This document shows positions 53,397 to 64,000 of a stretch of 64,000 nucleotides of DNA, in pieces. The DNA comes from Wyeomyia smithii (taxonomy: Eukaryota; Arthropoda; Insecta; Diptera; Culicidae). Location of the stretch: NCBI RefSeq assembly GCF_029784165.1, contig NC_073696.1, positions 157,742,223-157,806,222 on the forward strand. Reading direction: 5' to 3'. The position numbers and the translations under genes are program-made. The notes beneath the pieces are model-generated. The model had not been told where the DNA came from. It saw only the letters and a program-made list of their open reading frames with translations, and did not search any database. Position 1 is the stretch's first letter. Each line of letters begins with the position of its first letter.

Positions 53397-54350
53397 CACT
53401 TATATATCTATTCTCGCTTAAAAACCCTACATCTAAACTCACACGAATGAGATGGGATTTAGAGGAATATGATTTTAAAGTGGAATATATAAAAGGCAGT
53501 TCAAACGTAGTATCTGACGCGTTATCAATAATTCAAATAACGTCAGATACTCTTAAAAATATGTACATAGTAACTAGATCTATGACAAAAAAAAAATACT
53601 TCTACCACTACTGACAGCCAGACACAGAAGCCTGATCAACTTCACGTGTACGAAGCAGTCGGCGGCCTAGAAGCTTTTGATTTGCCAAAATTAACATTTA
53701 ATTTCAACGATAATACATCATGCATAGACATGATTATATATGATAAGAGATTTAGAAAGAGGCTAACTCCAACGGTTACCCTCGCAGTAAATTCTAACCT
53801 AATAAACGATTTACAATTTACATTACAACATATAGACGGCAGGCCTGCTCTAACAAAAGCGAAAACAAACGAACAGTTAAATGCGCAAAGTAATGTCGAA
53901 ATCAACTCAAAAGTGAAAAAGCTAGCAATTCAATCGAACGATGTAATTTTCTCATAAATCGACATGAATACATTTAAACAGATAGGCAACGCTATTCTTC
54001 AGAATACTGCCTAAATAATTTATAAGAAACCTGTTCAAGTTTTTTCAGAGACTGAGATAAGCAGCATATTAAAACAGTACCATGACTCTGCATTTGGAGG
54101 TCATATCGGTATAAATAGATTATATAAGAAACTCAAGTCCCTTTACACCTGGCCAAAAATGAAGCAAACAATTTCAGATTACGTCGGAAATTGCATGCTT
54201 TGCAAAATAAACAAACATGCAGTACCTGTAAGAACACCCGTTGTAGTTACTACTACACCTAACACAGCCTTTGATGTCGTGTCCATTGACACCATCGCAT
54301 CGGCCCGTTCGCACTCACTGAAAATGGAAACCGCTATGCAGTTACACTGC
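53397..54350 (+). pseudogene. Gypsy-2 RNase H end, linker and integrase start, broken
   Basis: It continues 'PLIYLFSLKNPTSKLTRMRW' and 'VEYIKGSSNVVSDALS' (53397-53525). A linker frame (53646-53957) has no recognised domain. The integrase zinc finger is H...H...C...C ('YHDSAFGGHIGINRLY', 'CMLCKINKH', 54080-54220), followed by 'VVSIDTI' near 54285. A frameshift and a foreign junction near 54350 end it. A stop near 53956 and other frame changes make it inactive. Confidence 0.8.
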
Positions 54351-56284
54351 ACACTGGGCCAGAAATGGAATCTAGCGGAACGAAATTAATAGCGCTCTTA
54401 GGGTTTGACCAATCGGTTTCCGATCTTCTACAAAGTTTCTTGGTATAGTTAGGGCGTCATTTTGGATGTTTGAAGTGGTTCGGAATTTAGCCGCAAAGGT
54501 GGCGTTGCGATGCCAACTTCTTTCACTTACACGCTAGAGCTTTGCAATGTTCGACAAAGTTGTAGATCTTTGAATTCCATGAAACTTTAAAGAACATACA
54601 AAATTTCTAACTCTTCAAGTTTTAGAGATCTACGAGTTTTTATAAATTTTGTCTGAATTTCACGTTTTATTGTGATAATTTTATGAATTCGCTCGAAATA
54701 ATTTTTTTCTCGATAGAAATTGAATAAATACGTCGTTTGCATACAGAAGTTTCTGAAGTAGTTAAGTGAAAATAATACACAAAATTTGAAAAAAATACAT
54801 AATTTTGTGAAGTAGATATCTCAGTGGGTAGCAAGTAGTAGCAAACCAATTTTTTTTCTAAAAATTGCCCATCAAAAAATCATTATTTTCTGAAAATTTG
54901 AAAGAGGTGTTTTTGTGATATTTCAGTTTGAATATAACCATAGGTTTCATATAAAAATACAATTGCTACACTGAAAATATTTTTTCGTTATTCCTACTCA
55001 TGCACATTTCGTAAACATGGAATTCGTAGATTGTACAGCACTTTTGTTAATTGTATAGAACATTCGTATTGCAAAATGTCGAATAGAATTGCAATATTAC
55101 GCATAATTTGTACAATCAACGAATGTACTTTCGTATGAACGCGCATAACAACGAGTAATTACTCGAATGTGTCCTGTTATTTTTGATTTCGTATAAAAGA
55201 AGCTGGTAGCCACTCGGTTACAAAGTCCACTTTGATAAGCAGATGATCGTAAGTTCAAATCTTGTTTTATAGATATAGAAGCAGGCCATTTTTGATTATA
55301 TAAAGGACTTAGAATAATTAGGCACGGGTTTATTCTCTCAGGCTTCCCATCACCACTACTCCTTCACTTGGTCCGAATCCGATTGCTTTCTGGAACATTT
55401 ATACGCTTCTGGAACAACATCGATTTCGCATCGATAGAACCGCCACGATAAGATTTCGTAATGAAATAACTTTCGCGAACATTTGTACGTCTTCTGGGGT
55501 TGAGTTGGGTAAACTAACGCGCGCATCGTCGCTCTTTCGCAATCGATAGAACTAGAATTGCGTTGTGGCAAAGCGGTGGTGATGATTTCGTACAATGTAT
55601 ACATTATTGCGTAAGCTTACTAATTTTTCGTACTATTTACATTATGCAGCATTCATTGTACGAATTATTTTACATATACGAATATAGATCAGTAACAATT
55701 TGCACAGTTCTGACGAAAGTACCTTCATATTTATTACGCATTGGTTTCGTTGCAGAAAACAACTAAAGGTTTTGTATATAAAACAAACGTTTTCGTGGAA
55801 TAAACTAAAATATATTTTCAGTGTATGTTTTTATTGCATGGAATACACGGTCCAGTACTCTGATACTCTGTTCAACCTATGTGCAGTCTTCAGCAAAGTT
55901 TCTCAGTGTAATAAGAACTTCAACTTGACGTTCAGTTTAGTTCGCGATTTGGCCGCAGAGATGGCGCTTTGACACCAACTTTTAATTCTTACACGCTAGA
56001 GCTCTGCAGTTTTCGACAAAGTTTTAGATTAGAAAATTTTATGTATCTTTGTAGAAGAAACAAAATTTCTGCAACTTAATTTTTTTTGGAAATTTACGAG
56101 TTTTTAAACAATTTTATTGAGTTTCACGTTTTTTGTAATAGTTTTGTGATTCGAAACCTTAAAATCACCAAATAATATGCTATTTTCTGAATCAGCATAC
56201 GTGTTCGGTTTAGGTATGCGTCGAGTTTTCGTTAGTAAAGCTAGGCTTATTGAGAGTAGATCCGTTGCTATTGAATCAAATGTT
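54351..56284. other. Inserted noncoding DNA in the Gypsy-2 integrase
   Basis: Foreign sequence with no protein-like frame. Two diverged direct repeats (about 54480-54700 and 55930-56150) share 'gcgttg/gcgctttg', 'cttacacgctagagct' and 'ttcgacaaagttttaga' blocks. They flank a TA-bounded inverted-repeat element (54969-55822). The insertion also replaces the integrase core. Confidence 0.5.
54969..55822. mobile_element. TA-flanked inverted-repeat element with a tRNA-like segment
   Basis: The ends are cactgaaaatat and its complement atattttcagtg, each bounded by TA, as expected for a nonautonomous Tc1/mariner-type element. Inside, 55200-55262 looks tRNA-derived ('gctggtagccactcggtt...' and a 'gtaagttcaaatc' box B-like motif). 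No coding frame. Confidence 0.5.
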
Positions 56285-56434
56285 ACTTTGTTACATTACA
56301 CTAAGCAGAGAAAAAATCAGCAGAACAAATATGGTCAACAATAAAATAATCCACACAGACATAAGAGTAGGTGAAACGGTATATTTACAAAAAGAAAATA
56401 GACACAAGCTAGACCCAGTCTATTGTGGACCATT
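56285..56434 (+). pseudogene. Gypsy-2 integrase C-terminal fragment
   Basis: 'VGETVYLQKENRHKLDPVYCG' aligns with 28360-28430 of Gypsy-1. It is cut at 'GPF' by the MITE at 56437 and resumes at 56683 with 'KITKLNLPN...HISRLIKHS'. Confidence 0.75.
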
Positions 56435-56436
56435 TA

Positions 56437-56680
56437 ACCCTCTCCCGCTCACAAGGTTTATCATTAAAATTTATAGCTTCACGGGAAAATTCAAGCTGAA
56501 CACTTTGTAGACTAACTAAAATTACTGTCAACTGTAGTATTTTGAAGAAAATGCCCAGTGATGCTCTGAGGCACCATATAAAAGTTTATGGAACAATCGT
56601 AAGCACAACAAACTATTTTATGTCAAGATATGATGACTATAATTCTTGGTGCTCTAGAGTCACCATGAGCGGGAAAGGGC
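56437..56680. mobile_element. MITE with ACCCTCTCCCGCTCA ends, TA target
   Basis: Left accctctcccgctca; right, on the other strand, gccctttcccgctca. It is flanked by TA (56435-56436 and 56681-56682). Removing it with one TA restores the Gypsy-2 integrase frame (GPF-KITKLN). No coding frame. Confidence 0.75.
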
Positions 56681-56944
56681 TAAAATCACAAAATTAAATT
56701 TACCAAATGCAACAATACATGACGAAGAAAATAAACAGCAGGAAGTTCATATCTCAAGATTAATAAAACATAGTTTCACCAACAAGTAATAAAGGTTCCT
56801 TTCCCAGTAGGGGGAAGGGGCGAGTCGAAAATTGAAAAAAAAGAAGATTAGGATCAACAAAACAATAATGTCTGTTGTAACAATAACAAATCAAAATTGT
56901 GAGAGACACTTGAAGCAAGCCGAACAACTTTTAATCAATTTTGG

Positions 56945-56959
56945 CCCTTAGGGGAATGG
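56945..56959 (+). promoter_or_regulatory. Gypsy-2 polypurine tract
   Basis: A purine-rich aggggaatgg lies immediately before the 3' LTR. It is similar in position to that of Gypsy-1. Confidence 0.5.
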
Positions 56960-57389
56960 TGTGACATGTGCATTCCACATGTCATTAACTTCATTAACAT
57001 TAACTTACTTTCAGCAGACCACACCAGTGGAAAACATGCTGATAAAGTCAATTCTACCCGGCATCGAACCTTCAGTTTAATGCCTGGAATTTGGAGCGAC
57101 ACAAAAAAAACAGAAGTGTCGCATTTCTGATTGACTGAACCATGCTGTTACCAAGAGTACAGTCATAAAGTTTCAGTGAATATATCTTTCTCTCTTTCGC
57201 ATGTACACGATCATCGATTATGTGATCGTGTACATAGCATACATAGATAACGGTGCTTCAAATGTCTCCAGTAGGAGACTTGTAAGAACTTTAGGAAAAA
57301 TAAAGCATTCATTCTCCTCAAAACCGTCTCTGGTGTAACTCATTCAACCGAACGGTCACAAAAGGAAACAAAAAGTTAAAATCGTAACA
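56960..57389 (+). repeat. Gypsy-2 3' LTR
   Basis: 430 bp, from tgtgacatgtgc to aaatcgtaaca, giving standard TG...CA ends. The first 381 bp match the 5' LTR. The right boundary is fixed by the acag duplication and by restoration of the BEL Gag frame. Confidence 0.8.
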
Positions 57390-57393
57390 ACAG
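57390..57393. repeat. Target-site duplication of Gypsy-2, right copy
   Basis: acag, matching 31141-31144. Confidence 0.75.
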
Positions 57394-58622
57394 TTGATGC
57401 AGTTAGAGGAGAAACGTGCTCATGAAGAGACGGAAGCTAAGAAGTTTGCAGAATACCTTGAGGAGAAGTACGAAACCCTGAATCAAATGTCAAGTGCGAG
57501 CAGCTCTAAACACAGCGAATCCAGCTGTCGGGTGAGGCAATGGATCGAAGACGTCAACGGTTTAGGGACTGGCGGAATCCCGGCTGGAAATGTTAGGGAA
57601 TCTTTCAATCCTAAAGGATATTCCACTGTAAACCCTGAATCAGCAAACAGGGACAACCGTGAACCAGTGGTGAGAGGTGAAAATCCGGTCGATCAGTATT
57701 TCGACCCAAAGGACCATCCTGCTTCAAACGCTGGCGGAAGGCAACCGCCTACGAGACAACCAAATTTGAGGAACAGTACGCCACTGTACGGGGCCAGAAG
57801 CTCGTATAGCGCTCCGCCCAAACCCTTCGTAAACTCCGTTGTTCCTGGAAATTATCCATTCAAACCAGGTCGAAACTCTACAGCCCCGAGTGTTCCTCAT
57901 CAACAGCCGTTCGGAAACCAGTCGTCATCGTCGGTTAACCGGCAGCATATACATGGTACAGTTATCCACCAACGCAAAGTCAGCTTGCCTCCCGACAAGC
58001 CATGTCCAAGGATCTTCCTCCGTTTTCCTGAAATCCCGAAGATTGACCGATCTTCGTTTTCACTTTCGAAAGCACCACCGCTATGTGTGGCTTTTCCGAC
58101 GAAGAAAACATGATACGCCTGCAAAAGTGCCTAAAGGGTAAAGCATACGAGGCTGTTAAAAGCTGCTTGATGCATCCGGTTAACGTTGCCAGTGTCATGA
58201 ACACCATGAGGGTGCTGTATGGTTAACCTGAAGCAATCGTTCACTCTCTGATCGTGAAAATTAATGCCATTCCAATGATCAGGGAGGATAAGTTAGAGAC
58301 ACTTGTCGACCTTGCCGTTAAAGTGCAGAACTTTTGTGCGACCATGGATGCCTGTGGTTTGGAGGATTACATGTACAACATCTCTCTTCTCCACCAGTTA
58401 GTCAACAAGCTTCCGACTACATTAAAGTTGGAATGGGCTCGATACCGCTTAACCCTTCCGAAGGTCAATCTGGTCACCTTTGATGAATGGCTTTTTTCTC
58501 TCGCTGAGGCGGCCAGTATCTTGACGATTCCGTCCGTATTCCCGCAGAGCAATCCAGTGGGATCCAACCAGTCGAAGAGTACCAGTTCATTCTTGCACAC
58601 TCACTGCGTGTCCACTCCGGAT

Positions 58623-58635
58623 CCTGCTCCTGAAA
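58623..58635. repeat. Target-site duplication of the SINE, left copy
   Basis: cctgctcctgaaa, identical to 58904-58916. Confidence 0.85.
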
Positions 58636-58903
58636 AACAAAAAAACAATATTGCACGCTAGCCTGGGGGCTAATGCGGTCTCGCTCAACAATATTAGTTG
58701 AGAGAATTCGTTATCGATATTGTTTTCGGCACATTTTGTATGTTGTAGGATAAGTACAACGATACACCGTGCCCCAGTGCTGAGTCGAGAAAATTTCCAG
58801 CTCGAAAAGTTCCTCGACCTAATCGGGAATCGAACCCGATATCACAACCCTGTGGGAGAGCTAGCCGACCGACATCGCTAACCACAGAACCACGGGGACC
58901 ACA
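58636..58903 (-). mobile_element. tRNA-derived SINE, Feilai-like
   Basis: On the minus strand the head reads 'gtggttctgtggttagcgat' with a box A-like part and a box B 'gggttcgattcccgatt' near 58830. It has a non-tRNA body and an A/T-rich end at 58636. It is flanked by a 13-bp duplication. The tRNA-like head and length suit the mosquito Feilai group, but the exact family is not tested. It is inserted in BEL gag; removal rejoins 'PAPEITPKI'. Confidence 0.8.
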
Positions 58904-58916
58904 CCTGCTCCTGAAA
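58904..58916. repeat. Target-site duplication of the SINE, right copy
   Basis: cctgctcctgaaa, matching 58623-58635. Confidence 0.85.
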
Positions 58917-59309
58917 TTACACCGAAAATTTCGAAGGACAAACAGTATGGTGAAGGATCTTCGAAGAAGTCAGCATCAACCACGGATAACTGCCCGGTTT
59001 GTAATGGAAAGTGCAAGTCAGTACCGAATTGCAAACGCTTCGTCCAATTGTCTCGAGACGCTAAATGGGCTGCTGTGAGGGAGTTCGCACTTTGCCGCAG
59101 TTGCCTATCTCGCCACGAGAAAAAATGTGACGCGAAACCTTGCGGGAAACACGGATGTACGTTTTACTACCATGAACTGCTCCACAATGACAACAAAAAC
59201 AACCGACACTTTCACAAGCAGGACCGAGTACAGCTCACGGATGTAACACACACCAGTCCGCCGCGAATGCTGTCCTGTTCCGCTACCTTCCCGTAATCTT
59301 GCAACGATA

Positions 59310-62064
59310 AAACCGTCCGTACATTCGCCTTCCTCGACGAAGGATCAGCTATAACCCTAATGGACCAAGATCTTGCAGACCAACTGGAGCTGGAAGGTCC
59401 CGTCAATCCGCTGTGCCTTCGATGGACAGGCGGAACTGAGCGCAACGAGAACAACTCCCGTGTAGTGGATGTGAAACTAACTGGAGTTCAAAACCACGCT
59501 AAAAAATACCAACTGAATGGAGTCCGTACGGTGAAGGAATTGATGCTGCCGTTACAATCCCTCAATGTGGAAGAACTGGCTGAGAAATACCCGCACTGTA
59601 GGAATTTGCCGATCGACTCCTACTCAAGAGTTCGTACACGTATCATCATCGAACTAAAGCACGCACCAGTCAGCCTGGTACTGAAAAGTAAAGAAGGCAG
59701 CTTGGACCAACCTATAGCCGTCAAAACAAGATTAGGGTGGACAATCTGCGGTGGATGCGGTTCTGATGATGCTGCAAACTTCACCCACTATGCGTTCCAC
59801 GTGTGCGAATGCAACCATCAATCCGACGATGAGGTACACCAGATGGTTAAGGAGTACTTCTCGATGGACAGTCTCGGCATCATGAAGATGACTAAAGATC
59901 CACTGTCGACAGATGACCAACGAGCAGTCTCGCTTCTTCGAGCTCTTACCAAATTCAACGGCAACCGGTTCGAGACCGGCCTGCTATGGCGATATGACGG
60001 AGCTCGTCTGCCGGACAGCAAGGGGATGGCGCTACGACGGTTGCTGCTACGGCCTCGAGAAGCGCATGCAGAAGGACCCGGAATTAGCCAATGCCCTGAA
60101 GCAGAAAATATCTGAATACGTGGACAAAGGATACGCACGCAAGCTCACCAAGGAAGAGCTGGACAAACATCATCCCAGGATATGGTACCTACCGGTGTTC
60201 CCGGTCTTCAACCCGAACAAACCCGGCAAAACCAGGCCAGTGTGGGATGCAGCGGCGAAAGCCTTTGGTGTCTCCCTCAATTCTGCACTCGTTCCGGGCC
60301 CCGATCAGCTGTGTTCTCTGTTTGCGATATTACTGCAGTTCCGTGAATACCGTATCGGCGTTACCGGAGATATACGAGAGATGTTCCATCAGATTCTCAT
60401 GCGGCAGGAAGATCAACAATGTCAACGGTTTTTTTGGAGAGACAAAACTGGTGAGATCCAAGTTTACGTATTAACCGTGATGTCGTTCGGAGAAGTTGGT
60501 CCCCGGCCAGTGCGCAGTATGCTAAGAACATTAATGCCGATCGATTCGCCGGAGAGTTTCCGGAAGCAGCTGATGTGATAAAGAAGCGCCATTATGTGGA
60601 CGATGCAATGTTCGGCACCGAAACACCTGAGCAAGCCATTCGTCTGGCGCAGGAAGTTCGTGAAGTACACTCTGCCGGTGGCTTCGAAATACGGAACTGG
60701 GTGAGCAACTCACAACAAGTGCTGACAGCGATGAACGAAGTCAGCGCGACCGACAAGAATTTGGATCTATCCGTAAGTCCGATGGCAACCGAGAAGGTGC
60801 TGGGAATGTGGTGGCGTACCACCACCGACGAGTTCGTCTACAAAGTTGGCTGGAGTCGCTTCAATCCAGAGCTGCTGACCGGAGGGCTTCGACCCACAAA
60901 ACGCCAAATGCTGCAGATCCTTATGACTATCTTCGACCCACTTGGACTGATTTCCCACTTTCTCATGTATCTGAAAGTTCTCCTTCAAGAAGTATGGCGA
61001 GCTGGCATCCAATGGGACGAACAAATCAGCGGTTCCCTACATGAAAAATGGAGCAGATGGCTAAAAGTGCTGCCTTATGTGGTCACTAGGGATCCCTGCT
61101 GACTGTGAGGTCCAAATGCACGCATTCGTTGATGCCAGTGAGAATGGTATGGCTGCTACGCTGTTCCCGCCAATTCTACTGGACCGACTCCCGTGACGTC
61201 CTGAGCTGGATAAACTCAGACCATCGGCGATACAGCACGTACGTAGCGTATCGGGTCAGCGATATACTCGATGTCACTGAAGCTGCAGACTGGCGCTGGG
61301 TGCCGAGCAAGCAAAATGTAGCGGACGACGGAACCAAATGGGAATCGCAGCCTGACCTTTCACCAGAAGCGCGTTGGTTCAGAGGTCCCGAATTCCTTTA
61401 TCATAGCGAGACGAAATGGCCTAAGATACCATCAAAACCCAAGTAAACAAATAACGAACTACGGTCTACATTTATGGCTCATCACTTTTCGGGTAAACCC
61501 GTGATCAACGTCACGAACTGCTCAAGCTGGAAGCGGCTCAATAACGTGATGGCCTATGTCTACCGCTTCAGCGAAAACTACCGTCGTATGAAAACCAAGA
61601 AACTTGCCAAAGGAGGTCCGTTAACGGATTAACTATGTTCAGCTGAAAGATTTCTGTTCCGTTTACCTCAATGAGAAGGATATGCTCACGAAGTCTCCTG
61701 TCTGTTCAATAATCGCAACGGTGCTTCAAATAGGATTCTTACCAGAGACAGTCCAATCTATGAGCTATCGCCCTGGTTAGACGACCAGGGAGTAATGCGG
61801 ATGCGCGGAAGAATATCAGCCTGTACATTCGCCCCCGAAGAAGCAAAGAACCCTGTGATTTTGCCAAAAGACCACCCTGTGACCACCCTGTTGATAAAGC
61901 ACTACCACGAAAAGTATCATCACCAAAACCACGCCACTATCGTGAACGAACTACGTCAGAGTTTCGTAATTCCTCGTATTCGCAATGCATGCGAAACCGC
62001 TAGAAAGAACTGCCAACGATGCAAAAACGAGTCCTCAAAACCTCAACCTCCACTCATGGTTTGA
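59310..62064 (+). pseudogene. BEL/Pao Pol (protease, RT, RNase H remnant, integrase start), broken and truncated
   Basis: Protease: 'FAFLDEGSAITLMDQDL' near 59325, the D-x-G-S type of BEL elements. RT: 'RIWYLPVFPVFNPNKPGKTR' near 60180, 'GDIREMFHQI' near 60367 and catalytic 'YVDDAMFG' near 60595. Frameshifts occur near 60030 and 60500. RNase H is internally deleted: 'AFVDASENGMAATLF' near 61125 is followed too soon by 'WTDSRDVLSWI' near 61182. The region 61447-61790 is frame-broken. The integrase zinc-binding part is 'LLIKHYHEKYHHQNHATI...CQRCKNE' (61880-62030). The sequence stops at 'PQPPLMV' (62064), before the catalytic core. No 3' LTR follows. Confidence 0.85.
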
Positions 62065-64000
62065 TAAAATTCTCAATACTTGAATCGAATACTTAACCGG
62101 CGGAACGATGGGTTTCTTTTCTTAGCGGTGACGGAGTTGACGAAAGTCAAAACCGTTCGCAATGATAAAACCTCTTATGCTTAAAGCTATTCCGGTGAGA
62201 CGAACTGGAGTAGACCAGTCGCTGCGGAATGCTCATTGATTAATTCTGTCGCTTTATTGAAAATCATTTGCTTTTATAGGCAAATGCAATTGCCAAAATA
62301 TTTAATTCTATGAGTTACATGTGTGGCCAGCTTGGGCCCCTACTGGAAACAGCTGGAGAGACGAGCATTAAAATTGCAACGCTGCATTTTGCGTGCTGTA
62401 TGAATCAGGCACCAAACGTTGCGGTACACTCGGCAAGGCCTGTTAGCGAGTGTGCTGTAACGCTTAGGCATAAGGCTTTTAGTAAGTAACGGAACTTGCT
62501 TGCGCGGTCAGTGGTTTGAATCGAAATTTATTTTGTTTATGGTTAACGGTGCCGTACAAAAGAGTTGGTATACGACACCATCCCTCTTTACGAGAGTATT
62601 TTTATGAAAAATGAAATTGCTCTAAAAAATTTTAGACGTGTGTCTCCAGTTGTTTCTCACAAATTTTAAATAAGTTTGATAAATGTGAATAATATCCCTT
62701 TTTTTGTAGTTCATGAAATTAATATGTATGTTTTTTGGTTATATTCAAATTATCTAATAATAATTTGATTGTGTTTGTCATACTTGAATCGAAAGATTTT
62801 GTTTATGTTTTGATTAATTATAGTTCGTTTTGTTGTGAGGATAAGATTTTTATATGCTTTTCAATGAATTGTAATTTGATTAATGTAGGGTTGATGAGAC
62901 AGTTTTAAATTCTTGTTGTTATTTATGAATGATCTATATAATTAGTGTTGATATATTTTTCGTATTATACGCTAAAAAAAAAATTTTTTTTTTTGATTTA
63001 TGAATCTACATTTTATTTTACTTCGGAAAGGCAAACTCTTGTGTCTGACTTTCACTCTAACATTTTTATGCATGTTTATTCTTATTTTTACATGCCTATA
63101 TATTTAAAAAATGCATTATTCTTGTATCTTTGCATGTATGAAAATGCTTTGTTCTTGCATCTCGACGTCCTTCTAGCTAATAAAACGTGCCAGGCATCCG
63201 AGAAAAATAATATTATAAAAATTCGAATACTGGTTTCTAGACGCTAGAGTCTTAACCTTCCTATGCAGCTACTTGCTACTCCCGGGCATCCGGTAACCTT
63301 CTTGGGTTCCAGGCATCTGGGGTATAATAAAAAATAATAACCATTCAAATCACCCAGGCATTCTAATATTCTTCTTATTTCTTATACTTGTGTTTAAAAC
63401 AAGTAGGACGACACGAATGTTACGCCACTTTGATAATTATGAGAGACTTATTTTATACTTTTGCTAAGGATTTTAAGCCTTTTCGCTTAGCATCAGTAGG
63501 ACGATTACACAAAAATGAACTTAATAGATGAGCAATTACTTGACATCCATTTTCTTAGATAAAAAAATTTTTGAAATTTGATATCCATATATCGACTAAA
63601 TACTTATCAGGTAATAAAATTAATTATCAACATGTGCTAAAATCTAAAGTTGATCAGACTCAAGATTGTCAGCTTATTTTGTTGTTTGGAGTCCATGGAC
63701 TGACAGTCGCATGTTCTCGTGACAACAAGAAAAAATATTTTGTGCTTTTAATAGATGCAGTCAAAAAAATAAATATATATTTTTGGGTTAATATTATTTA
63801 AAATTTGTTTATCTTTTTTCCACATTATAATGTATTAAAAATTTAATGGTTACTTAAAAGACTCAGTTTTAATTGTGTATAAGATGTGTTCATTATTTAC
63901 AATTATAATTAATTTTTTTTTGTTGTTGAAATTGTTTATTGTAATTTTGTTATGACTATTTACAAATTGATTTGGGTAGATATTGCAAATCTCATTTCCA
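62065..64000. other. AT-rich noncoding DNA, nothing recognised
   Basis: No protein-like frame, RNA gene or inverted-repeat element could be supported. A motif near 'ccaggcatc' or 'gggcatccgg' recurs about four times between 63190 and 63360. Short frames are AT-rich chance frames. Confidence 0.55.

Larger units (their letters stand above)
57394..59290 (+). pseudogene. BEL/Pao Gag, distal part, broken and split by a SINE
   Basis: After Gypsy-2 it continues with a charged helix ('MQLEEKRAHEETEAKKF'), then 'RVRQWIEDVNGLGT' and a Pro/Ser-rich linker. The conserved BEL Gag region (DUF1759-like) is about 57990-58500, frameshifted near 57960 and 58110 and with a TGA-type stop near 58225. It shows 'LQKCLKGKAYEAVKSC' and 'LHQLVNKLPTTLKLEWARY'. 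A SINE sits at 58636-58903. The Cys/His-rich region follows: 'CPVCNGKC', 'CRSCLSRHEKKC' and 'CGKHGCTFYYHELLH' (58990-59190). A frameshift near 59295 separates this from the protease. Confidence 0.8.

Noticed and set aside
53642..53957. Overlapping frames on both strands as a new gene
   Set aside because: The plus frame lies between Gypsy-2 RNase H and integrase where Gypsy-1 has its linker, so it is part of the dead Pol.
62945..63247. 100-residue AT-rich frame
   Set aside because: It is driven by T-rich codons, has no recognisable domain and begins in a homopolymer-rich stretch.

Overview
The window looks like intergenic heterochromatin-like DNA from a dipteran, most probably a culicid mosquito of the Aedes type. 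The evidence is content only: LOA/I-group and Jockey non-LTR elements, Ty3/gypsy and BEL/Pao LTR elements, two Penelope-like families, a tRNA-derived SINE resembling Feilai, and the degenerate AT-rich repeats common in mosquito intergenic DNA. I see no intact host gene, rRNA, tRNA, CRISPR array or bacterial feature. Nearly every long open frame is a retrotransposon protein, and most carry frameshifts or stops.

The window reads as two nests of elements. Left nest (about 1-15.6 kb): degenerate repeats carry a LINE tail (3.19-3.70 kb) and a U2 snRNA-LINE chimeric retrocopy on the minus strand. That retrocopy was split by a LOA-group element (LOA-A, 5046-15103, flanked by an 11-bp duplication). 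LOA-A was in turn split in its last codons by a complete Jockey-type element on the minus strand (10460-14855, flanked by a 14-bp duplication).

Right nest (about 15.6-62.1 kb): the base is a decayed BEL/Pao element whose gag starts near 30.64 kb and whose integrase stops at 62.06 kb. A second LOA element (LOA-B, minus, 16195-30329) landed upstream of its gag and was then hit by a young Ty3/gypsy element (Gypsy-1, 21456-29524, LTRs differing at 5 of 721 sites). Another Ty3/gypsy element (Gypsy-2, 31145-57389, 4-bp duplication ACAG) landed inside BEL gag. It was broken by a block of DNA transposons and Penelope elements (34.9-46.5 kb), by two LOA elements in series at the same nucleotide (LOA-C and LOA-D, 46753-53382), by a noncoding insertion (54.35-56.28 kb) and by a MITE. 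A SINE sits in the distal BEL gag. From 62.1 kb to the end I see only AT-rich noncoding DNA.

The points most worth following are these: a short N-myristoylation-plus-membrane-segment protein kept before gag in two diverged Ty3/gypsy elements; hammerhead-ribozyme-like motifs in both Penelope families; a 14-bp target repeated three times around two successive LOA insertions; the U2-LINE chimera; and a LOA copy with two ORF2 tails. Family names come from motif recognition by eye, and no database search was possible.
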